A stretch of DNA of 41,786 nt from JAFAZI01 sp035501255 (GTDB taxonomy: Bacteria > Actinomycetota > Actinomycetes > JAFAQI01). The notes beneath the pieces are model-generated. The model saw only the letters and a list, made by a program, of their open reading frames with translations, had not been told where the DNA came from and made no database searches. Both the position numbers and the translations under genes were made by a program. Of this stretch, positions 1 through 7,985 are shown piece by piece. The stretch covers positions 1-41,786 of the forward strand of contig DATJWM010000177.1 in NCBI GenBank assembly GCA_035501255.1. Direction: 5' to 3'. Numbering within the stretch: position 1 is the first letter of the stretch; every line of letters begins with the position of its first letter.

Positions 1-309
1 GGCCTCGGTACCGGACGCCATCCGACAACGAGTGTGCTGGACGACCGCCACCCGGCGGACCTCGAGAAGGTAGCGGGCAAGCACGAGCGTTCGCAGGACG
101 TCCTCGGTGACCCGAGCACCGGCGTTGCGCAGAATCTTGGCGTCCCCGGGAACGAGACCCATCATTCGCAGCGGGTCGAGCCGCGAGTCCATGCAAGTGA
201 GCACGGCGAGACCCTTCGCCGCGGCCGCGGGTAGATCCATCGGGGCGGTCGCGGCCGCATATGCGCGGTTCGCCTCCACGACGTCGGCGAAGGCATCCTC
301 ATCGACCAC
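1..309 (-). CDS. Beta-class carbonic anhydrase, N-terminal part (runs off the left edge)
   Basis: The reverse strand reads from a GTG at 309 to base 1 without a stop, giving the first 103 residues. The protein should interconvert CO2 and bicarbonate with a zinc ion. The zinc ligand motif CMDSR (Cys, then the Asp-Arg dyad) and the later H-T-R-C motif are both visible, as is a NAG motif between them. Related actinobacterial enzymes usually read HTDCGM at the second zinc site; here it is HTRCRM, so two neighbours of the ligands differ. It lies 35 bases downstream of dapC on the same strand and may be cotranscribed. Another in-frame GTG lies slightly upstream, and no strong ribosome binding site decides between them. 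The C-terminal half is outside the window. Confidence 0.85.
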   Translation of the reverse strand, partial: MVDEDAFADVVEANRAYAAATAPMDLPAAAAKGLAVLTCMDSRLDPLRMMGLVPGDAKILRNAGARVTEDVLRTLVLARYLLEVRRVAVVQHTRCRMASGTEA

Positions 310-344
310 GTTTCGAGAGCCTAGTGGCCCGGCCACAGCGACGA

Positions 345-1424
345 TCAGGCAGTGAGGCGGCAGACGGCAGCGGCGATCCGTTCGTCCGTTGCGGTAAGCG
401 CGATCCGGACGTAGTTGGCACCGGCCGGCCCGTAGAACTCCCCCGGAGCGACCAGGATTCCGCGCCCGGCGAGCTCGTTGACCGTGTCCCAGCACGACTC
501 GTGCCGTGTCGCCCACAGGTACAAACCCGCACCGGTGTCGTCGACCACGAAACCGGCAGTGCGCAGGGCAGCGAGCAACGACGATCGTCGGGCCGCATAG
601 ATCCTGCGCTGCGCCGCGACGTGGTCGTCGTCGTCGAGCGCGGCCACCATCGCGGCCTGCACCGGCGAGGGCACGATCATCCCGGCGTGCTTGCGGAGGT
701 CGAGCAGACGCCCGACAAGGTCCGGGTCACCGGCGATGAACCCGGCCCGATAGCCGGCCAGATTCGACCGCTTCGACAGCGAATGGACCGCGAGCACGCC
801 GGCGTGCGAGCCGTCGCAGACCTCCGGTGACAACACCGAAACCGGGGGCTCACCGGCGTAGTACAGGTCCGCGTAGCACTCGTCGCTCGCGACGATCGTC
901 CCGCGCTCGCGCGCCCAGTCGAGCACCTTGCGCAGGTGGTCGAACGGAAGAACCTTGCCCGTGGGGTTCGCGGGTGAGTTCAGCCACAGCAGGTCGATCC
1001 GACCGGGACCGAGCGCAAGCGTGGAGTCCACGGCCGTGGCAGTCGCCCCGGCGAGCCGCGCCCCGACGTCGTAGGTCGGATAGGCGAGCTCGGGGATGCC
1101 GACGCTGGTGGCCTCCAGCAGCGTCGGCAGCCAGGCGACCGCTTCCTTCGTGCCGATCACCGGGAGGACGGCCTCGGCGGCGAGCTCGGCGCCGAACCGC
1201 CGCCGCAGCCAGTTGACGATCGCCGCCCGCAACGGCGCCGAACCGGCAGTCAGCGGGTAGCCTGGCGCGTCGGCGGCAGCGGCAAGAGCGGCCCGGATGG
1301 GCTCCGGGGTCGGGTCGACCGGCGTACCGACCGAGAGGTCGACGATGCCGTCGGGGTGGGCCCGGGCGACCTCGGCGGCTGGTGCCAGCCGGTCCCAGGG
1401 AAAGTCGGGAAGCCGACCGGTCAC
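345..1424 (-). CDS. dapC: Succinyldiaminopimelate aminotransferase DapC (PLP fold type I)
   Basis: A 359-residue class I/II aminotransferase, expected to transfer an amino group from glutamate to N-succinyl-2-amino-6-ketopimelate in lysine and meso-diaminopimelate synthesis in the cytoplasm. Visible landmarks are NPTGK at about 153-157, the cofactor-contacting D-E-C-Y at 181-184, and the Schiff-base lysine in HSLSKRSN at K218. The reading frame stays open upstream, but a GTG at 1424 overlaps the ferredoxin stop codon (GTGA), and the protein from there begins at the usual family N-terminus (GRLPDFPWD). This fdx-dapC coupling matches the fdxC-dapC pair (Rv1177-Rv1178) of M. tuberculosis, which supports DapC over other aminotransferases of the family. 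Substrate is inferred from context. Confidence 0.9.
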   Translation of the reverse strand: MTGRLPDFPWDRLAPAAEVARAHPDGIVDLSVGTPVDPTPEPIRAALAAAADAPGYPLTAGSAPLRAAIVNWLRRRFGAELAAEAVLPVIGTKEAVAWLPTLLEATSVGIPELAYPTYDVGARLAGATATAVDSTLALGPGRIDLLWLNSPANPTGKVLPFDHLRKVLDWARERGTIVASDECYADLYYAGEPPVSVLSPEVCDGSHAGVLAVHSLSKRSNLAGYRAGFIAGDPDLVGRLLDLRKHAGMIVPSPVQAAMVAALDDDDHVAAQRRIYAARRSSLLAALRTAGFVVDDTGAGLYLWATRHESCWDTVNELAGRGILVAPGEFYGPAGANYVRIALTATDERIAAAVCRLTA

Positions 1425-1753
1425 TCGGCGGCTTTTTCTCCCATCGGCGGCAGCGCGGCGACGAAGGGGTGGTCCTTGTCGATCTTGCCGGTCTTCGAGG
1501 CGCCGCCCGGCGAACCGAGGTCTTCGAAGAACTCGACGTTCGCCTTGTAGAAGTCGCGCCACTGCTCGGGGACGTCGTCCTCGTAGTAGATGGCCTCGAC
1601 CGGGCATACCGGCTCACACGCACCGCAGTCGACACACTCGTCAGGATGGATGTACAGCATCCGGCCACCCTCGTAGATGCAATCCACGGGGCATTCCTCG
1701 ATGCAGGACTTGTCGAGCAGGTCAACACACGGCTCGGCAATGACGTAGGTCAC
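1421..1753 (-). CDS. fdxA: 7Fe ferredoxin ([3Fe-4S][4Fe-4S])
   Basis: A 110-residue soluble electron carrier. Cysteines fall at 9, 17, 21, 25, 40, 43, 46 and 50. By the classic 7Fe pattern, C9, C17 and C50 would hold the 3Fe cluster and C21, C40, C43 and C46 the 4Fe cluster, with C25 free. The rest is a long C-terminal tail typical of actinobacterial FdxA/FdxC. The start is a GTG preceded by a strong AGGGAGG ribosome binding site. The stop codon overlaps the dapC start by translational coupling. The redox partner is not shown by the sequence; cytochromes P450 or other oxidoreductases are the usual partners of this family. Confidence 0.95.
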   Translation of the reverse strand: MTYVIAEPCVDLLDKSCIEECPVDCIYEGGRMLYIHPDECVDCGACEPVCPVEAIYYEDDVPEQWRDFYKANVEFFEDLGSPGGASKTGKIDKDHPFVAALPPMGEKAAE

Positions 1754-1833
1754 GGTGCAATCCTCCCTGGCAGTGCCATATCAGCTTCTAGTATCGCCAT
1801 CACCATCTGCCGATGCGAACCCGGGAGCCATCT
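1754..1833. promoter_or_regulatory. Divergent promoter region between fdxA and the GNAT gene
   Basis: This short gap separates two divergent genes, so it must hold both promoters. The hexamer TAGTAT at 1789-1794 reads ATACTA on the other strand, so it could serve as a -10 element for either gene. No convincing -35 element was found. The strong ribosome binding site AGGGAGG of fdxA lies just inside, near 1764-1770. Confidence 0.35.
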
Positions 1834-2802
1834 GTGACCTCGGGAATGGCTGCGACACCACTGCCGGGTACGACGGTGACGCTTTCGGCGAGCACAGCTG
1901 TAGGGCAGATCGGCATCGTCGGCGTTGTTCTTGACGCAGACGAGTCGACCTGGACGATACGCCGCCGGGACGGTACCGCGAGCACCGTGGATGTGACGTC
2001 GATCACGGCGTGGCGGGTGGTGCCCCCCTCACGCGCGGCTTGGGCGAGCGTCGAGGAGGTCGAATCAATGGCCGCCCTGGGCTGGCGGGCGTTGGAGACG
2101 GCCCGGCTCGGCGATTGGCTGTTGCGGTCAAGCGGCGGATTCACCGCGCGGGCCAACTCCGCTCTGGCGCTGGGCGACCCGGGGATGGATGCCGAGGACG
2201 CTGTGGCGATGGTCCAGGAGTGGTACGCCGGTCGGGGCCAGCCGGCGCGGCTTCAGGTGCCCGATTCGACACTCGACCCGCAGGTAGCTCGGCGGTTGGA
2301 CACGCACGGCTGGACGAGGTCCCCCGAAGTGCACGTCATGACCGCCGAGCTCGGTCATGTTCTCCAGGCCGCCGACCTCGGCGCCGCCACTGATCTTGAG
2401 CTGCGACTCGACCCGAAGCCGGACGCCGAGTGGCTGGCGTGCTACCGCCAGGATGGCGGACCGCTTCCCGAGGCGGCCCGGGCGGTGCTCACGAATCATC
2501 CGGCCGTCCAATTCGCCTCACTGCGCTCCGGCACGCAGGTTCTCGCGATCGCGCGGGTCACGGTCGATGGCAGGTGGGCCGGCGTGTTCGGGGTGGAGGT
2601 CACACCGGCCGCCCGTGGCCGCCGGCTCGGCGCGACCGTGACCGCCGGCGCGCTCCGGTGGGCCGGGCAGCAGGGCGCGCGACGTACCTATCTTCAGGTG
2701 CAGCAGGACAACGAACCCGCGCTGACGCTCTACGAGCGGCTGGGCTACACCCGCCACCACGGGTACCACTACCTCGCCGAGCCGGGCGCAAACCGCGTTT
2801 AG
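1834..2802 (+). CDS. GNAT-family N-acetyltransferase with N-terminal SH3-like domain
   Basis: A 322-residue protein. The first ~65 residues form a small beta-rich region (VVLDADESTWTIRR, then VDVTSITAWRVVP) like the N-terminal domain of Rv0428c-type acetyltransferases. The C-terminal ~130 residues are a GNAT fold, with the acetyl-CoA loop region PAARGRRLGATVT and the late strand-helix YLQVQQDNEPALTLYERLG. It probably acetylates an amine on a small molecule or protein; the substrate is unknown. The frame is open from an ATG at 1813, but the GTG at 1834 is preceded by GGGAG six bases upstream and is preferred. Its position divergent from fdxA recurs in actinobacteria, as far as I recall. Confidence 0.88.
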   Translation: MTSGMAATPLPGTTVTLSASTAVGQIGIVGVVLDADESTWTIRRRDGTASTVDVTSITAWRVVPPSRAAWASVEEVESMAALGWRALETARLGDWLLRSSGGFTARANSALALGDPGMDAEDAVAMVQEWYAGRGQPARLQVPDSTLDPQVARRLDTHGWTRSPEVHVMTAELGHVLQAADLGAATDLELRLDPKPDAEWLACYRQDGGPLPEAARAVLTNHPAVQFASLRSGTQVLAIARVTVDGRWAGVFGVEVTPAARGRRLGATVTAGALRWAGQQGARRTYLQVQQDNEPALTLYERLGYTRHHGYHYLAEPGANRV

Positions 2803-2813
2803 CGGGGCGCTAA
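2799..2813. terminator. Hairpin between convergent genes
   Basis: A perfect six-base inverted repeat (TTAGCG / CGCTAA, three-base loop) starts inside the stop codon of the GNAT gene and lies between it and the convergent response regulator gene. There is no clear T-run, so it is a candidate bidirectional terminator only. Confidence 0.45.
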
Positions 2814-2840
2814 CGGCCTTGTCTGCGCGGCTCGGCGAGG

Positions 2841-3818
2841 TTAAGAACTGGTGGTGGCGGCCGCGCGGACGTCGGCCAGCCGGGCGTTGTCGATCACGAG
2901 GGCGGCCGGACCGTCGACAAGCCGCAGGGTCGCGAGCGCGGTCTCCCCGAAAGCGTTCTTCTGGCCGCTGGACAATGCCACCAAACCGATGACATGACCG
3001 CCGTGACCCTTCAACGGCATGGAGAGGAACGTCGCCATGTCTCGTTCGTCCTCCTCGCCGAGCAAGCCGTTCGGGTCGGCGAGACGCAGCTCGAGGTCGG
3101 CCACCGCAGCGGACGCGCCCGCGGCGGATGACAGTGCGTCGACCGCGGCGTTGAGCATCGAGGAGTACTGCGCCTGCGAGGTCTCCTGCGCGACCGCGAC
3201 GTAGGCCGTGCGCTCCTCGAGCAGGAGCACCGAAGCCAGGTCGTAGTCGACAAACCGCCTGAGGACGTCGAGTACGCCGGCGACGGTCTGCTCGAAGCCG
3301 TGGGTCGTGGCCGCGAGCGAGGTGACCTCTGCGGCGACAGATGTCTCGAACAACTTGCGATCGAGCAGGTCGCAGACCCGGGAGAGCACGTCGTCGTCGG
3401 TGAGCTCGAGCGGGTCGGGACGCAACATCGGACGCCCGTTGGTGGCCGCGTTCGCGGCCTCGATCACGTCGCGGACCGCCGCCACCAGCTGCGGGGCCTC
3501 GAAGTCCTTCGTGAAGTAGCGGTCGGCACCGGTCTGGGCACCCCAGTACCGATCGCTCGCCGCGTCGAGAGAGGTGAGCAGAATGACCGGGATGTCTGCG
3601 GTCTGCCAGTCGTCCTTGAGCAGGCGCGCGGCGACATAGCCGGAGACCCGCGGCATCTGGACGTCAAGGACGACCGCATCCGGCATCGCCTGGAATACGG
3701 CCTGGACCGCCGACACTCCATCCTCGGCCGGGACGATGTCGAAACCTTCCTTGCTGAGCACGGAGGTCACAATCCGGCGCAGCGTCGGGCTGTCGTCGGC
3801 AATCACCACGGTGGGCAT
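2841..3818 (-). CDS. Response regulator: REC domain plus GAF-like C-terminal domain
   Basis: A 325-residue cytoplasmic protein. Residues 1-120 are a receiver domain with acidic D8-D9, phospho-acceptor D52 (VVLDVQMP), T82 and K104, so all phosphorylation residues are present. Residues ~150-320 look like a GAF domain (region ASVLLLEERTAYVAVAQ and ending LVDGPAALVIDNARL). There is no DNA-binding, GGDEF or EAL domain. The start ATG at 3818 has an AGGGAG ribosome binding site; the frame is open further upstream but would then run into cheA. It lies 10 bases after the cheA stop, so the two are almost certainly cotranscribed and this is the likely phosphotransfer target of that kinase. What the GAF part binds or controls is unknown. 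Confidence 0.9.
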   Translation of the reverse strand: MPTVVIADDSPTLRRIVTSVLSKEGFDIVPAEDGVSAVQAVFQAMPDAVVLDVQMPRVSGYVAARLLKDDWQTADIPVILLTSLDAASDRYWGAQTGADRYFTKDFEAPQLVAAVRDVIEAANAATNGRPMLRPDPLELTDDDVLSRVCDLLDRKLFETSVAAEVTSLAATTHGFEQTVAGVLDVLRRFVDYDLASVLLLEERTAYVAVAQETSQAQYSSMLNAAVDALSSAAGASAAVADLELRLADPNGLLGEEDERDMATFLSMPLKGHGGHVIGLVALSSGQKNAFGETALATLRLVDGPAALVIDNARLADVRAAATTSS

Positions 3819-3828
3819 AGCTGGCTCC

Positions 3829-5997
3829 CTAACGTCCGACGAGACGACGTACCGTCTCGACAAGCTCGTCCTGGTCGAACTCGGTTTTCAACAGATAAGC
3901 GCTCGCGCCAGCGTCCAGACCCATCCGCTGGTCCTCCTCGCTGATTCGGCTCGTCATGATCACCACCGGCACCTGTTCCCAGCCGCGGGTCTGACGGATG
4001 GTCCGGGTGAGGGTGTAGCCGTCCATCCCCGGCATCTCGACGTCGGACACGACCAGGTCCGCCGGGGTGTCGGTCAGCCGGGACGCTCCCTCGGCACCGT
4101 CGACGGCGGTCGTGACCTCGTAGCCCGCGCCTTCGAGAATCGCCCGTTCGAGCTCACGGACACCGACCGAGTCCTCAACGACCAAGATCCGCGGGCGCCG
4201 CTGGACGGCCTCGGCCGAGCCGGTCGCGTCGCCGATCAGTGAGGCGTACGACGGCTTCCCGATCGGCCCTGTGTCGTCGGCGAGCTCGCGCAGGTCCACC
4301 AGGCACACCACGCTCCCGTCGCCGTCGATCGTTGCGCCGCTGATCACCGGTGGGCGGCCGAGAAAGGAGCCCAACTCCTTGACCACGAGTTCGAGCTCGC
4401 CTTCCAGCGCGTCGACTGCCCAGGCGACCTGACGATCGGCGTGGCGAACGACGACCGCTGCGCTGGGCGTCCCGGAGTCGATCCCGAGTGCGCTCCCGAG
4501 ATCCAGGAGCGGCAGCGTCTCGTCGTGACGGACGACGACCGGGTTGCCGGCAAGGGAATGCACGACCGCGTTCTTCAGCGACAGCGACTCGACGATGCCC
4601 GGAACCGGCAAGGCGAAGCGCTCCGACCCCACCCGGGCCATGAGGCACCGCAACACGCCGAGGGTCACCGGCAGGGTCAACGTGAACGTCGTCCCCACGC
4701 CTGAGGTGCTTCGCAGTTCGACCAGCCCGCCGATGCCTTCCACCGCCGTGCGCACGACGTCGAGACCCACGCCTCGACCGGAGGCTTCGGTGACCTGCTC
4801 CGAGGTCGTGAAGCCCGGAAGGAACAGCACGTTGTGCAGAGCCTGTCCGGTCAAGGCCGAGTCCGGGAGCAGGACCCCGCGGGCAATCGCGCTCGCCCGC
4901 AGCTGCTCGTCGTCGATGCCCATCCCGTCATCGGAGACCTCGATCACGACCGTCCCACCGGACGCGCGCGCCGCGACCGTGACCGTGGCCTGACCTGGCT
5001 TTCCGTCCGCGATCCGATCGCCGGGCATCTCACAGCCGTGGTCAACCGCGTTGACGACGAGATGCTTGAGCGCATCCGAGACGCCGTCGAGCACTTGCTT
5101 GTCGAGCTCGACATCCTGCCCGACCAGAACCAGCCGTACGTCCTTGCCACTCGCGGCCGCGAGATCGCGGACGACCCGCGGCAGACCCGCGACAACGCGC
5201 CGGACCGGAACCATCGCGAGTCCCATCGCCCCGTCGCGGACCTCTGACAGGCGACCCTGGGCGTCGTCGGCCAGCTCGCGCAAGTCCCGGCAGGCGGCGA
5301 CCATCTGGTCGTCGGAGGCCACGAGCCGGGTCAGGGCGACCGTTGCCTCGTCCGCGAGCTCAACGCCGACGAGATTTTCGCGCAAGACCCGCAACAGCCG
5401 AGAGCTTTCGGTGGCGACCTCATTGATCGCGCTGGTGGCTCGCTCGAGTCGGCGAGCATCGAGCTCGGCCTCACCAACCACGTCGATGAGCTCGTAGACC
5501 TTCGCCGTCGTCACCCGCACCGAGTCGCCGCCGCGGCGGGTCGCGTCATCAATCGTGTCGTCGTCATCAGCCATCACGGGAGTCCATTGCGGGACCGCGA
5601 TCGGATCCTCGCCCTCCGTGGCACGGCTCAACGCATCGGCGAGCGCTGCCAGGTGCTCGTCCGAGACGGGCTCGTCCACCCCGGGCAGCGCGCCCGAGAT
5701 GCCGTCGCACGAGGCGAGCAGCAGGTCGACCAGGTCGCGACGGACATCGAGGCGACCATCGCGCACGGCGCCGAGCAGATCCTCCGCATGATGGGCGACC
5801 GCGAGGACCTCGGCAAGGCCCATCATCCGGGCCGAGCCCTTCACGGTGTGCGCGTCGCGGAACAAGCTCACGACCACCTGGCGCGGCGACGGATGCGACT
5901 CGAGCGCCAGCAGCCCGGCCTGAAGCGAGGCAACGCGCTCTTCCACCTCGGCGCGGAACGTCGCGAGGAGCTCAGGGTCGTCGGCCCAGCCCGGCAT
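3829..5997 (-). CDS. cheA: Hybrid chemotaxis-type histidine kinase CheA with C-terminal receiver domain
   Basis: A 722-residue kinase. Domains in order: Hpt with phospho-His50 (AHTVKGSA), dimerisation helices at ~165-280, HATPase with N box (HLVVNAVDHG), G1 (DDGMGID), F box (FLPGFTTS) and G2 (GRGVGLDVV), a CheW-like domain from ~455, and a receiver domain with D652 (VVSDVEMPGMDG). The linker between Hpt and dimerisation domain is short, so the usual P2 response-regulator docking domain appears to be missing. The terminal receiver could act as a phosphate sink or as an intramolecular output. It sits between two chemoreceptors and a response regulator on the same strand. CheA-REC fusions are known from systems controlling type IV pili or other non-flagellar outputs as well as from chemotaxis. 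Confidence 0.95.
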   Translation of the reverse strand: MPGWADDPELLATFRAEVEERVASLQAGLLALESHPSPRQVVVSLFRDAHTVKGSARMMGLAEVLAVAHHAEDLLGAVRDGRLDVRRDLVDLLLASCDGISGALPGVDEPVSDEHLAALADALSRATEGEDPIAVPQWTPVMADDDDTIDDATRRGGDSVRVTTAKVYELIDVVGEAELDARRLERATSAINEVATESSRLLRVLRENLVGVELADEATVALTRLVASDDQMVAACRDLRELADDAQGRLSEVRDGAMGLAMVPVRRVVAGLPRVVRDLAAASGKDVRLVLVGQDVELDKQVLDGVSDALKHLVVNAVDHGCEMPGDRIADGKPGQATVTVAARASGGTVVIEVSDDGMGIDDEQLRASAIARGVLLPDSALTGQALHNVLFLPGFTTSEQVTEASGRGVGLDVVRTAVEGIGGLVELRSTSGVGTTFTLTLPVTLGVLRCLMARVGSERFALPVPGIVESLSLKNAVVHSLAGNPVVVRHDETLPLLDLGSALGIDSGTPSAAVVVRHADRQVAWAVDALEGELELVVKELGSFLGRPPVISGATIDGDGSVVCLVDLRELADDTGPIGKPSYASLIGDATGSAEAVQRRPRILVVEDSVGVRELERAILEGAGYEVTTAVDGAEGASRLTDTPADLVVSDVEMPGMDGYTLTRTIRQTRGWEQVPVVIMTSRISEEDQRMGLDAGASAYLLKTEFDQDELVETVRRLVGR

Positions 5998-6058
5998 CAG
6001 CGACCTCCCGGGCAGGGGCCAAGCAGCGTGGGTCCCACGTATGGACCATCGGCGCGGG

Positions 6059-7888
6059 TCACTCGACCCTGAACCTCGCGACGGCAGCGAGTAGCGAGTT
6101 CATCAGATCCCGTAGGCGCTCCGCTGAGTCAAGGTGCCCGCGGGTCGCGAAGGCCGCGACGTCGCTCGCACTGGTGACCGCGTGCATCGCCGACACCACC
6201 CCGTCGCTCGCCCCGCGCTGCTGTCGGGTCGCGCCGGTGATGTCGCGTGCGGCACTGGTCGTGTCATCGACCCGGCTGCTGATCTGGGCGAGGGACTCCT
6301 CGACGGCCACCTGCCGGGCGAGCCCGACCGACACCGCGGCAACCCCCTCCTTGCTGACCGCACCGGTCGCCGCCACTTCGTTTTCCAACTCGGTCACGAT
6401 CCGGGCGATATCGGCGGTCGCGGCCCGAGCCTTCGTCGCCAAACCCGCGATCTCCTGAGCGACGGTGCCGAAACCGCCCGCGTCCTCGCCCACCCGTGCC
6501 GCTTCGATCGAGGCATTGACGGCGAGCATCGTCGTGCGGCGACCGAGCTCGTCGATCAGCCGGGTGGTCGTCGCGATCTTGGCGACCCGATCGTTGAGCC
6601 TGGTCGTGCGATCACCGAGCTCCTTGACCCGACGTCCGATGACCTCCATGGCCGCGGTGGACTTCGCCACCGACTGCACCCCGACGTCGACGTCCCGACG
6701 GGTCGAACCGGCGAAAGTGGCCACCCGTTCGGCGATCTCGGAGATCGTCGTCGCCGTTGCGGCAAGCTGCTCGATCGTGCTCGTCGTCTCGGACACCGCG
6801 GACGCCTGCTGATCCACCGCAGCCGCCTGGGACGCCGCCGTGGCCGCGAGCTCGCCGGCGTTGTCGGCAAGCTGATCAGCGACCCCGCTGAGCTGACGCA
6901 CCAATCGCCGAAGCGACAGGACCATGTCGGCGAGGACCACGGCGAGGCTCGCCGTCGCCTGGTCGGCGGGGTCGTCGAGCACGGGCACCTTGGAGAGGTC
7001 TCCGTCGGCAACGGATCCCAACAAGTTGGCGAGACGTCCGACGTCGTCGATGAGCTCGACCCGTTGGCGGCGAGCCGACGACACCGCTTCATGGGCGCAG
7101 CTCGCGAGTGCCCCGGCAGCCCAGCCGAAGAGAGGAAGCGCGGGGAGGATGACCACCAGCCAACCGACGCCGTCGATGGTCAGGGTGTGCGAGACCACCG
7201 CAGCGGCGTACAGCCCGCAGCCAGCCAGCGCTCCCACCAGCAGGCCGAGGACGGGGCCGAGAACCGCTCCTGAGACCACCACGATTGGGAGGTAAAGCAC
7301 CCAGGCGGGAGCCGCAACGCCGTCGGCATTGGCGACCACCCCGCTGGTCGCGACCAACAAGCCGATCATCATCACCGCACCGAGCACCCGCCGGCGCGCA
7401 CCGCTGAGCGCGGTCGCCGCGTCCGGGTCGGTCACGAGTGCTGCCACGCCGACCGCGCACAAGGCCGCGCCCATCGCCCACGCGGTTACGGGTCGTGGGT
7501 TGATCTTGAGGGAGCCGTTGTCGATGCGGGCGGCAGCGACGGCACAGACGACGAGCAGCAGCAGACTTCCCACGGTCATCTGCTGCGCGACCTGGAGCAC
7601 CCGCTTGGCGAAGTGAGTCGCCTTCGATTCGTCGTAGGAAGGGTCCGGTACCACGTCGCCGGCGGGCTCGGTGCCAACGACGGGCTCGATGCCCACCAGC
7701 TCGGCCAGGCGACGCTCGACGTCCACCGGCAAGGCGGTGGTCACCGGCATGACCTGGCGCGCGGCAGGTCGGGATGCCGGGGAGTCGAGCATGCTGTCGA
7801 GCACTGCCACCGGCCCCTTCGGCTCGTCGTCGCGACGCCGCCCGCGCGGACGAACCACCGCGCGCCGGCTCCGGAATGCGGCCTTCAC
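6059..7888 (-). CDS. Methyl-accepting chemotaxis-like receptor with divergent signalling tip (MCP 1)
   Basis: A 609-residue receptor. A ~100-residue cytoplasmic N-terminal extension precedes about six membrane segments between ~104 and ~265 with only short loops, so there is no extracellular ligand domain. A HAMP-like stretch follows at ~280-330 and then the long coiled-coil signalling domain. The tip reads RRTTMLAVNASIEAARVGED, then AGGFGTVAQE at ~451-479, against the canonical QTNLLALNAAIEAARAGE and GRGFAVVA. The trimer-contact pattern NASIEAAR is kept. The start is a GTG with AGGGA upstream. No CheR-tethering pentapeptide is seen at the C-terminus. Similarity in membrane layout to the next receptor suggests an old tandem duplication. 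Confidence 0.9.
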   Translation of the reverse strand: MKAAFRSRRAVVRPRGRRRDDEPKGPVAVLDSMLDSPASRPAARQVMPVTTALPVDVERRLAELVGIEPVVGTEPAGDVVPDPSYDESKATHFAKRVLQVAQQMTVGSLLLLVVCAVAAARIDNGSLKINPRPVTAWAMGAALCAVGVAALVTDPDAATALSGARRRVLGAVMMIGLLVATSGVVANADGVAAPAWVLYLPIVVVSGAVLGPVLGLLVGALAGCGLYAAAVVSHTLTIDGVGWLVVILPALPLFGWAAGALASCAHEAVSSARRQRVELIDDVGRLANLLGSVADGDLSKVPVLDDPADQATASLAVVLADMVLSLRRLVRQLSGVADQLADNAGELAATAASQAAAVDQQASAVSETTSTIEQLAATATTISEIAERVATFAGSTRRDVDVGVQSVAKSTAAMEVIGRRVKELGDRTTRLNDRVAKIATTTRLIDELGRRTTMLAVNASIEAARVGEDAGGFGTVAQEIAGLATKARAATADIARIVTELENEVAATGAVSKEGVAAVSVGLARQVAVEESLAQISSRVDDTTSAARDITGATRQQRGASDGVVSAMHAVTSASDVAAFATRGHLDSAERLRDLMNSLLAAVARFRVE

Positions 7889-7985
7889 CGCATCCCTGCA
7901 GTCATCGGACGCTTGGCCCGCGGTCTGGAGCCGGACGGGCGAACTGCCCCTACGCCGAACGGGTCATCCTCATCCGACCTGGCGG

